Of a stretch of 5,519 nucleotides of DNA, positions 1-5,519 are shown piece after piece. The notes beneath the pieces were generated by a model. That model was not told the DNA's origin. It saw only the letters and a list, made by a program, of their open reading frames with translations, and ran no database searches. A program made the translations under genes and the position numbers. Numbering within the stretch: position 1 is the first letter of the stretch; every line of letters begins with the position of its first letter. Source of the stretch: Spirochaetota bacterium (lineage in GTDB: Bacteria > Spirochaetota > Spirochaetia > DSM-27196 > PWMO01); NCBI GenBank assembly GCA_009908925.1, contig JAAAOH010000118.1, positions 1 to 5,519 on the forward strand, in the 5' to 3' direction.

Positions 1-7
1 AATAGGG

Positions 8-12
8 AAAGG
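8..12 (+). promoter_or_regulatory. Ribosome binding site of infB
   Basis: AAAGG lies 6 nt before the ATG at 19, a normal Shine-Dalgarno position, and supports that start. The 18 bases before the start contain TAG triplets at 3-5 and 13-15, either of which could end an upstream gene. nusA is the usual neighbour, but nothing of it can be read here. Confidence 0.6.
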
Positions 13-18
13 TAGGCT

Positions 19-2514
19 ATGGCAGAAGAGAAGGACCAGACGCAGAAAAAGAAATCTACTCTCATAAAACATAAGAAAGGCGCAGAAGCTGCGCCCTCTG
101 ACGAGGGTGTCAGGCAGGACCACAAGAAGAAGGTCCGCGTCGTGGTGCGCAAGAAGTCTTCCAAACCCGAGAAACCGGAGCGGGAGACCGAGGCGCAGTC
201 GACGACGGCAGGGCAGGAACCTGCAGCTCGCGAGGAGCAGCGCCCGGCAGGTAAGGGTGCGGAGCCGGCACAGGAATCGGAACAGCCGAAGCAGCCCCAG
301 CCATCGCAGCCGGCGGCGCGCCGCCGCCCGCAGCAGGACGAGCCACGCGCCGGTTACTCTATACGCGAGGAAGCAAAGAAGAAGCGCGATGCCGAGCGGA
401 AAGAACGCGAGCGCCAGGACGCTGCACGACGCGAAGCCGGTGGTCCTCCTCAGGGTGAGCGCAGAGGGCCTGCAGCGCAGGGTCGAACCGGTGCGCCGGC
501 TCCTGATCGCGGACCTGGGCGCGGACGAACCGGTCCGCCGACCGGGGGCGCACCGCCCCGCGGGCGCGAAGGCGCGGCTCCACCGCCCAAACAGGGCGAG
601 GAGAAGAAACCCGGTCACAAGAAGTTCTATAAGACCAAGAAGAAAGAGCAGCAGTACCCCAAGCGCGAGCGACAGCCCGAGAGGGACTTTCAATACAAGC
701 AGAAGCGTCGAGCGCCCAAGGTCAATCCGGTCCCCAAAGAAATCGATATCATGGAGGTGGTTACCGTCTCCGAGCTCGCTCGGAAGATGAACCTCAAGGC
801 CTCCGACCTCATCGGCAAGCTCATGAGCATGGGCATGATGGTGACGATCAATCAGCAGATCGACGCGGAGACCGCTGAACTGCTGGCGGCGGAATACGGC
901 TGCAAGGTCAAGATCGTCTCGCTCTACGATGAAACGGTCATCGAAGGGGAGGAAGACTCGGAAGAGCGTTTGCAGCACCGTGCGCCGGTCGTCACCATTA
1001 TGGGACACGTCGACCATGGTAAGACCAAACTGCTCGACGCCATCCGGACCACCGACGTCGTGGGCGGAGAGTTCGGCGGAATTACCCAGCACATCGGAGC
1101 CTATCAGGTCGAGGTGCCCAATGGCCGGGTGACCTTCCTCGATACTCCGGGGCACGAAGCGTTCACGCTGATGCGTGCGCGCGGCGCGCAGATCACCGAT
1201 ATCGTCATCCTCGTGGTTGCGGCGGACGACGGCGTTATGCCGCAGACGCGTGAAGCGGTCGACCATGCCAAAGAAGCCGGAGTTCCGATTATCGTTGCGG
1301 TGAACAAGAGCGATCTGCCGAGTGCAAACCCGGACCGGGTAAAGCAGCAACTCTCCGACCTGGATCTGATGCCGGAGGAATGGGGTGGAAACACCCTCTT
1401 CGTTGAGGTCTCCGCTCTCAAGCACGAAGGCATCGAGAAGCTTCTGGAGAGCATTCTTCTTCAGTCCGAAATACTCGAGCTGCGCGCCGATTACGACGTG
1501 AAGGCCGAAGGCACGATAATCGAGTCGAGAATCGACCCGGGCCGCGGGACGGTCGCAAGTGTGCTCGTGCAGCGGGGAACCCTGGAAGTTGGTGACAACT
1601 TCGTCTCCGGCATTTATCCCGGGCGTGTGCGCGCGATGTTCAACGATCGCGGCGAGAAGGTGGACAAGGCCCAACCGTCTGCGCCGGTTGAGATTCTCGG
1701 GCTCACCGGTGTGCCCAACGCCGGCGATCCTTTCCAGGTAACCGAGAGCGAGAAGATGGCTCGACAGGTCGGCGATAAACGCCAGGAACTCCGCAAGGTC
1801 GAAGACGCGAAGAACGTCCGCAAGATCACCCTCGATAACCTCTATGACAGCATTCAGGAGGGCGAGGTTCAGGAGCTCAAGACCGTCATCAAGGGCGACG
1901 TGCACGGCTCAGTCGAGGCGGTCCAGACGGCACTCGAGAAACTGTCCACGCCGGCAATCCGACTGTCAGTCATCCATGCCGCAGCCGGCGCCATTAACGA
2001 GAGCGACGTCATGCTCGCCTCGGCGTCGAACGCGATTATCGTCGGATTCCACGTACGCCCGACGCCCCGTGCCGCGGAGCTCGCGGAGCAGGAGAAGGTG
2101 GAGATCCGCAAGTATAACGTCATCTACGACGCGGTGGATAACATCCGTTCCGCCATGGAAGGGCTGCTGGCGCCGAGCTATGAGGAGCAGACCATCGGTA
2201 CCGTGGAAGTCCGGGAGGTTTTCAAGGTTCCCAAAATCGGCTTGATCGCCGGTGCCTACGTTACCTCCGGGGTCGTACGCCGCAACGCCCAGGTGCACAT
2301 CATAAGAGACGGCGTGCAGATATACACGGGCAAGATTTCCTCGCTCAAGCGTTTCAAGAACGACGCACGTGAGGTCGAAGCCGGGTATGAGTGCGGTGTC
2401 GGCGTGGAAAACTACAACGACGTGAAGGTCGGCGATCAGCTCGAGGTCTTCGAGTTGAAAGAGGTTGCCAAGACGCTTGAAGAAGCTGGACAGCCGCAGT
2501 CGTCCTCGAGTTAG
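19..2514 (+). CDS. infB: Translation initiation factor IF-2
   Basis: This is the cytoplasmic GTPase that brings formyl-Met-tRNA to the 30S subunit and promotes 50S joining. The 831-residue protein has a disordered N-terminus (about 1-235), rich first in Lys/Glu/Gln, then Arg/Gly/Pro (141-190), then Lys/Arg. An IF2_N domain follows (about 240-300). The G domain (about 322-490) has G1 GHVDHGKT (329-336), switch-1 GGIT (353-356), G3 DTPGH (375-379), G4 NKSD (429-432) and G5 SA (465-466). After it come the beta-barrel domain II (about 495-580), domain III (about 600-710, with IKGDVHGSVEA at 624-634) and the tRNA-binding C-terminal barrel (about 722-815, GTVEVREVFKV). The protein ends in a short Ser tail. 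The length is similar to the full-length E. coli form, and all G motifs are intact. The first codons are A-rich, unlike the GC-rich body. The stop lies 3 nt before rbfA. Identification is secure. Confidence 0.99.
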   Translation: MAEEKDQTQKKKSTLIKHKKGAEAAPSDEGVRQDHKKKVRVVVRKKSSKPEKPERETEAQSTTAGQEPAAREEQRPAGKGAEPAQESEQPKQPQPSQPAARRRPQQDEPRAGYSIREEAKKKRDAERKERERQDAARREAGGPPQGERRGPAAQGRTGAPAPDRGPGRGRTGPPTGGAPPRGREGAAPPPKQGEEKKPGHKKFYKTKKKEQQYPKRERQPERDFQYKQKRRAPKVNPVPKEIDIMEVVTVSELARKMNLKASDLIGKLMSMGMMVTINQQIDAETAELLAAEYGCKVKIVSLYDETVIEGEEDSEERLQHRAPVVTIMGHVDHGKTKLLDAIRTTDVVGGEFGGITQHIGAYQVEVPNGRVTFLDTPGHEAFTLMRARGAQITDIVILVVAADDGVMPQTREAVDHAKEAGVPIIVAVNKSDLPSANPDRVKQQLSDLDLMPEEWGGNTLFVEVSALKHEGIEKLLESILLQSEILELRADYDVKAEGTIIESRIDPGRGTVASVLVQRGTLEVGDNFVSGIYPGRVRAMFNDRGEKVDKAQPSAPVEILGLTGVPNAGDPFQVTESEKMARQVGDKRQELRKVEDAKNVRKITLDNLYDSIQEGEVQELKTVIKGDVHGSVEAVQTALEKLSTPAIRLSVIHAAAGAINESDVMLASASNAIIVGFHVRPTPRAAELAEQEKVEIRKYNVIYDAVDNIRSAMEGLLAPSYEEQTIGTVEVREVFKVPKIGLIAGAYVTSGVVRRNAQVHIIRDGVQIYTGKISSLKRFKNDAREVEAGYECGVGVENYNDVKVGDQLEVFELKEVAKTLEEAGQPQSSSS

Positions 2515-2517
2515 GAA

Positions 2518-2865
2518 ATGTCGAAGTTTCGCGTAGAGCGGGTTGAGCAGCTCATCCTCCAGGAGGTGAGCGCGCTCATCCTGCGTGAGGAAATAAAAGA
2601 TCCGCGTGTTACCTCCATGGTCCTTGTCCGGGCCGTCTCTCTATCGAATGATCTGCGCAATGCAACCGTCCGGATGTCCGGATACGTGTCGGCGGAGGCG
2701 CTCGATGCGGCGGTGGAAGGACTGAACCACGGCGCCGGGTTCATACAATCACGTATCGGCAAGCATCTCGAGCTACGGTCCACGCCGAAGCTGCGCTTCG
2801 TTGCAGACCACAGCATCGAAGAAGGCTTCAACGTTACCGAGACGATCCGCAAGCTGGACTCCTGA
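2518..2865 (+). CDS. rbfA: 30S ribosome-binding factor A
   Basis: RbfA is a small KH-fold protein that binds immature 30S subunits and helps mature the 5' end of 16S rRNA. The 115 residues match the usual family length. Typical landmarks are an N-terminal helix followed by KDPR (27-30), SNDL (43-46) at the second strand, LNHGAGFIQ (69-77) at the KH kink, and the signature STPKLRFVADHSIEEG (88-103) near the end. The kink has Gly-Ala-Gly where Ala-Ala-Gly is more common. The ATG is 3 nt after the infB stop. The only purine-rich sequence nearby is AGGA at 2513-2516, overlapping that stop and rather close to the start, so translation is probably coupled to infB. The gene overlaps truB by one base. 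Confidence 0.97.
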   Translation: MSKFRVERVEQLILQEVSALILREEIKDPRVTSMVLVRAVSLSNDLRNATVRMSGYVSAEALDAAVEGLNHGAGFIQSRIGKHLELRSTPKLRFVADHSIEEGFNVTETIRKLDS

Positions 2866-3743
2866 TGCCCGACGGTCTCCTGCTTCTCGACAAACCGGCC
2901 GGCCGTACGTCTTTCGAGGCGCTCGGGCCGGTGAAGCGCGCCCTTGCGACCGGCAAAGTGGGACACGCCGGTACCCTCGATCGCTTTGCAACCGGCCTCC
3001 TCGTTGTTCTCACCGGCAAGCTCACACGGCTCATCCGCGTGTTCTCTGACCTCGACAAGCGCTATGTGGCACGGGTCTCTTTCGGAGTAGAAACGGAAAC
3101 CCTCGATCCCGAGGGAGCGGTAACCGCCCGGGGCACGGTGCCGGAGGCCGACAGGCTCCGGGAGACCGCAGGCGAGTTCGTCGGAGTGATCGAGCAGGTA
3201 CCGCCGGCGTACTCCGCGGTGCATGTGGATGGACGGCGGGCATACCAGCGTGTGAGGGGCGGCGAGCAGGTTACTCTTGACGCCCGGCGGGTGAACGTCC
3301 GCTCCATCGAAGTTTCGGAGTACGATCCGCCGGAGGCTGTGCTCGATATACGCTGCGGGTCGGGAACCTACGTAAGGTCCCTGGCACGGGATATCGCCGA
3401 GCGGCTCGGGACCGTTGCCCACGTCACGGAGTTGCGCCGTACGGCGATCGGCCCGTTCGGTGTTGACGAGGCGATATCTCCTGACGAAATTGTAGCGACG
3501 CGCGACCTGGTGGGCGCTTCGGCGTTCGCCGCCCGCCTCGATGGCCTCCAACGGGTGACGATCGAAGACGCGCTGGTGGGTCGCGTGGCGCACGGAGCTG
3601 TGCTGTCGCCGGCGGATGCCGGTGCGACGGTGCTCGAAGACGGATTGGTTATGCTGTTCACGAAAGACGGACAGCTGGCGGCGGTCACCGAGAAGACGGG
3701 TGATCGAATGAAATACGTGTTCGTATCGGTGGAGCAGGTGTGA
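2865..3743 (+). CDS. truB: tRNA pseudouridine-55 synthase
   Basis: TruB isomerises uridine 55 in the T-loop of elongator tRNAs and also acts as a tRNA-folding helper. The 292 residues are close to the family norm (about 300). Motif I is LLLLDKPAGRTSF (5-17). The catalytic motif is KVGHAGTLD (31-39), with the nucleophilic Asp at 39, followed by RFATG where a Pro after the Asp is more usual. FGVETETLDPEG (73-84), PPAYSAVHVDGRRAY (113-127) and SGTYVRSLARDI (166-177) with LRRTAIGPF (190-198) complete the active site. In the SAVHVDG segment a His stands where many homologues have Lys. The C-terminal part (about 228-292) resembles a compact PUA-like domain. The ATG is inside TGATG, sharing one base with the rbfA stop, and no good Shine-Dalgarno precedes it, so it is probably read by terminating rbfA ribosomes. 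Confidence 0.98.
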   Translation: MPDGLLLLDKPAGRTSFEALGPVKRALATGKVGHAGTLDRFATGLLVVLTGKLTRLIRVFSDLDKRYVARVSFGVETETLDPEGAVTARGTVPEADRLRETAGEFVGVIEQVPPAYSAVHVDGRRAYQRVRGGEQVTLDARRVNVRSIEVSEYDPPEAVLDIRCGSGTYVRSLARDIAERLGTVAHVTELRRTAIGPFGVDEAISPDEIVATRDLVGASAFAARLDGLQRVTIEDALVGRVAHGAVLSPADAGATVLEDGLVMLFTKDGQLAAVTEKTGDRMKYVFVSVEQV

Positions 3744-4600
3744 GAGTAGCCGACTGGCGGAGCGTTGAAGAGGGCAGGTTGAAGATGCCGGATGAGGTCG
3801 CGCTGACCTTCGGGGTCTTCGACGGCATTCATCCCGGTCATAGGGCGCTCTTCGACCTCCTGGATGAAAACCGCAACATGGCGGCGCCCGCGGTGTTCAC
3901 GTTTCGCAGAAATCCTCAGACGGTACTGCGTCCGCATACCTATGCTGGAGACGTCCTCTCGATTCGGCAGAAGCTGGAGCGCCTGGAGGCCTATGGCATC
4001 GAGCTGGTGGTCCTCGCCGACTTCGACGATGCATTTCGTGCGATGCCGGGGGAGAGTTTTCTTGCTCACCTGATGGATGCACTGAACATAGGTTACGCGG
4101 CGGTGGGGCCGGATTTTCACTGCGGCCGCAACATGGATACCGACGCACGAGGCGTCGCCCGCTACCTCTCGGCCCACAAGGTCAGGGTTGACATTGCCGG
4201 GGGGGTTTATCATAATGGCAGCCCAGTTAGTAGTACCCGGATACGCCAGGCGGTTGCGAACGGTGACTTTGAAACCGCTCGTGCGCTGTTGGGTGGAAGC
4301 TTCGTGCTGGACCTGCGAGATGTAACGATCGAGACGAGCCACCATGAGGTGTGGGTACCGCGGTCGCTCGTCGGGCAAGTTATTCCCTCTTCAGGAGCAT
4401 TCCACAGCACAGTGTTCACAACGGACGGGCCTTTCGAGGCCGTCGTCCATATCGACCCGGAAGGGCTTCGGCTCACCGGATCGGACGGCAGCAGGATTAC
4501 CGTCCCTGCAGCCGGGATATTGCAGATCGAGTTCACAACGAGAACCGGGATTGGAATAGAAGGAGAAAGAGATGTCGCTTACCAAAGAGGAAAAGGCTGA
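3740..4600 (+). CDS. ribF: RibF-type FMN adenylyltransferase (FAD synthetase) with atypical C-terminal part
   Basis: The standard RibF makes FMN from riboflavin with its C-terminal kinase and FAD from FMN with its N-terminal adenylyltransferase. Here the N-terminal nucleotidyltransferase domain (about 1-185) is well kept: the HxGH-type motif GVFDGIHPGH (25-34), FTFRRNP (53-59), GPDFHCGR (123-130) and SSTRIR (164-169). The remaining 100 residues (186-286) lack the kinase signature G-x-x-x-G-R-x-L-G-F-P-T-A-N, and the whole protein (286) is shorter than usual (about 310). PSSGAF (216-221) and LQIEF (261-265) could be remnants of the kinase barrel, which is inference. The GTG start shares GTGA with the truB stop and has GGAG 5 nt upstream. 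An ATG at 3785 (residue 16) is an alternative, but residues 3-19 look like the usual N-terminal extension. The last 29 nt overlap rpsO. The adenylyltransferase call is secure; kinase activity is doubtful. Confidence 0.93.
   Translation: MRVADWRSVEEGRLKMPDEVALTFGVFDGIHPGHRALFDLLDENRNMAAPAVFTFRRNPQTVLRPHTYAGDVLSIRQKLERLEAYGIELVVLADFDDAFRAMPGESFLAHLMDALNIGYAAVGPDFHCGRNMDTDARGVARYLSAHKVRVDIAGGVYHNGSPVSSTRIRQAVANGDFETARALLGGSFVLDLRDVTIETSHHEVWVPRSLVGQVIPSSGAFHSTVFTTDGPFEAVVHIDPEGLRLTGSDGSRITVPAAGILQIEFTTRTGIGIEGERDVAYQRGKG
4558..4565 (+). promoter_or_regulatory. Ribosome binding site of rpsO, inside ribF
   Basis: AGAAGGAG, with its GGAG core ending 6 nt before the rpsO ATG, is the strongest Shine-Dalgarno sequence in the window. 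It sits within the last codons of ribF, so ribosomes translating ribF pass over it. Confidence 0.8.
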
Positions 4601-4841
4601 AATCGTCAGCGCTCACGGCGGAAGTGAGAAGAGCACCGGTGATACCGAAGTGCAGATAGCACTGCTCACCCGCCGTATTCAGGAACTCACAGAACACTTC
4701 AAGATTCATACCAAGGATCACGCCTCGCGACGCGGCCTGCTCAAACTGGTTGGCCAGCGTCGACGGCTTCTTCGGTACCTTCAGAAGACTGATCTCGATA
4801 AGTACCGGGAAGTGCTGAAGAAACTCGGGCTGCGCAAATAG
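4572..4841 (+). CDS. rpsO: 30S ribosomal protein S15
   Basis: S15 is a primary 16S rRNA-binding protein that nucleates the platform of the small subunit and contributes to a bridge with the 50S. The 89 residues equal the standard length. The protein is all helical with the family pattern: STGDTEVQIALLTRRI (21-36), the LTEHFKIHTKDHASRRGLLKL stretch (39-59) holding the rRNA-contacting His and Arg residues, and RRRLLRYLQKTD (63-74). The start is set by a strong ribosome binding site 6 nt upstream, both lying within the ribF coding region (29-nt overlap). In E. coli S15 represses its own mRNA through a structure at the ribosome binding site. I could not recognise an equivalent fold here, only short inverted repeats at 4506-4525 and 4531-4545. 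Confidence 0.99.
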   Translation: MSLTKEEKAEIVSAHGGSEKSTGDTEVQIALLTRRIQELTEHFKIHTKDHASRRGLLKLVGQRRRLLRYLQKTDLDKYREVLKKLGLRK

Positions 4842-4884
4842 TCGGTCCGCCGGGGCCTCCGGTTTCAAAAACGAAGGAAGAAAT
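4842..4884 (+). promoter_or_regulatory. rpsO-pnp intergenic leader with small GC-rich fold
   Basis: This 43-nt gap is the longest non-coding stretch. Bases 4844-4848 (GGTCC) can pair with 4853-4857 (GGGCC) around a GCCG loop, giving five pairs including one G-U. Alternatively CCGG at 4850-4853 can pair with CCGG at 4859-4862. The two folds exclude each other. Only three T follow, so it is not a convincing intrinsic terminator. No promoter-like hexamers are evident. In E. coli the matching gap holds a terminator, a promoter and an RNase III hairpin used in pnp autocontrol. Any similar role here is a guess. Confidence 0.25.
4874..4880 (+). promoter_or_regulatory. Ribosome binding site of pnp
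   Basis: AAGGAAG, with the AAGGA core ending 6 nt before the ATG at 4885, fixes the pnp start. Confidence 0.7.
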
Positions 4885-5519
4885 ATGCAACAACAGATTG
4901 AACGCGTAACCGTCAAGGTGGGACAGGAAGATCTTGTCCTCGAGACCGGACGCATGGCCAAACAGGCAAACGGCGCGGTATTCGCCCAGTACGGGGGCAG
5001 CGCCGTTCTCGCCACCGTATGTTCATCGGATAAGCCGGTGGAGGGACTCGATTACGTCCCCCTGCAGGTAGAATACAACGAGAAGTACTACGCCGCGGGG
5101 AAGATCCCCGGCGGTTTCATAAAACGTGAGGGCCGTCCCAAGGACAAGGAGATTCTGGTCTCCCGCCTTATCGACCGACCCATGCGGCCGCTGTTCTCCA
5201 AAGCCTTCAAGCGCGATATCCAGGTCGTTCCGACAACGATTTCGACCGACCAGATCAATCCTCCCGACGTCATCGCGATGGTTGCCGCCTCGGCTGCGGT
5301 CACCATTTCCGACATTCCCTTTGAGGGTCCCACCGGAGCAGTCCGAGTGGCCTCGGTGGACGGGGAGCTCTTCGTCAATCCCACCTTCGATCAGATCGAG
5401 CAGGCCGAGCTTGACATCATCGTTGCCGGTACCCAGGAAGGTATCACGATGGTGGAAGGTGGCGGCGATCACGTGCCTGAAAGCCTGATGATCGACGCTA
5501 TCGAGAAGGCTCGAGGCCC
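4885..5519 (+). CDS. pnp: Polyribonucleotide nucleotidyltransferase (PNPase), 5' part
   Basis: PNPase is a trimeric exoribonuclease that degrades RNA 3' to 5' with phosphate and can add nucleotides in reverse. It is often part of the RNA degradosome. The frame is open from the ATG to the window end, giving 211 complete codons of a protein usually near 700 residues, so it is cut by the window and not broken. What is visible is the first RNase PH-like domain: LETGRMAKQANGAVFAQYGG (19-38), EYNEKYYAAGKIPGGF (63-78) leading into KREGRP (80-85), SRLIDRPMRPLF (93-104), and VAGTQEGITMVEGGG (180-194). The second PH domain, which carries the catalytic site, and the KH and S1 RNA-binding domains lie beyond the edge. 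It follows rpsO as in many bacteria. Confidence 0.98.
   Translation, partial: MQQQIERVTVKVGQEDLVLETGRMAKQANGAVFAQYGGSAVLATVCSSDKPVEGLDYVPLQVEYNEKYYAAGKIPGGFIKREGRPKDKEILVSRLIDRPMRPLFSKAFKRDIQVVPTTISTDQINPPDVIAMVAASAAVTISDIPFEGPTGAVRVASVDGELFVNPTFDQIEQAELDIIVAGTQEGITMVEGGGDHVPESLMIDAIEKARG

Noticed and set aside
751..753. Internal in-frame ATG (IF2 Met245) as a start for a shorter IF2 form, as known in E. coli
   Set aside because: It lies at a domain border, but no Shine-Dalgarno sequence precedes it, so the sequence gives no support.
107..790. Forward frame of 227 codons inside infB, Arg/Ser-rich
   Set aside because: It is an out-of-frame reading of the low-complexity GC-rich IF2 linker with no domain; the infB frame clearly carries the protein.
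2511..3593. Long minus-strand open frame (360 codons) opposite rbfA and truB
   Set aside because: The translation has no recognisable domain, the opposite strand holds two clear conserved genes, and long antisense frames are expected in GC-rich DNA.
3368..4378. Long minus-strand open frame (336 codons) opposite truB and ribF
   Set aside because: It mirrors two well-identified genes, the product shows no family features, and I see no ribosome binding site that argues for it.
4506..4545. Short inverted repeats upstream of rpsO as an S15 autoregulatory structure
   Set aside because: CTGCA/TGCAG (4506-4510 with 4521-4525) and GTTC/GAAC (4531-4534 with 4542-4545) are only 5 and 4 pairs, lie in coding DNA, and do not show a pseudoknot over the ribosome binding site.
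4286..4659. A frameshift hiding the RibF kinase motif
   Set aside because: The other two forward frames over this region do not encode the kinase signature, while the ribF frame gives plausible beta-strand-rich protein up to its end.

Overview
This window is a compact piece of a conserved translation and RNA-maturation operon. All genes are on the + strand, in the order infB, rbfA, truB, ribF, rpsO, pnp (pnp runs off the right edge). I see no mobile element, CRISPR array, tRNA, rRNA, clear promoter or clear intrinsic terminator. The same block (nusA-infB-rbfA-truB-ribF-rpsO-pnp) is widespread in bacteria, so the gene content is ordinary and the points of interest are in details. The base composition is GC-rich, around 60% by eye. 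The basic KVRVVVRKK stretch near the IF2 N-terminus and the GEFGGITQHIGAY switch-1 sequence remind me of spirochaete IF2, so a GC-rich spirochaete (Spirochaetaceae-like) is my best guess. This rests on recall, not on a search.

Layout: bases 1-18 hold only the leader and ribosome binding site of infB. infB (19-2514) encodes IF2 with a long disordered N-terminus. After 3 nt comes rbfA (2518-2865), which overlaps truB (2865-3743) by one base (TGATG). truB overlaps a GTG-started ribF (3740-4600) by four bases (GTGA). ribF runs 29 nt into rpsO (4572-4841). A 43-nt gap with a small GC-rich fold separates rpsO from pnp (4885 to the window end, incomplete). The longest non-coding stretch is that 43-nt gap.

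The genes serve linked tasks: IF2 places initiator tRNA on the ribosome, RbfA matures the 30S subunit, TruB makes pseudouridine 55 in tRNA, S15 nucleates the 30S platform, and PNPase turns over RNA. ribF is the metabolic outlier (FAD synthesis), although it is a usual passenger in this operon.

The most noteworthy observation is that RibF keeps a complete-looking FMN adenylyltransferase domain but its C-terminal part is short and lacks the recognisable riboflavin-kinase signature. Its last residues are encoded by DNA that also carries the rpsO ribosome binding site and first codons. I did not find a wholly new system here.
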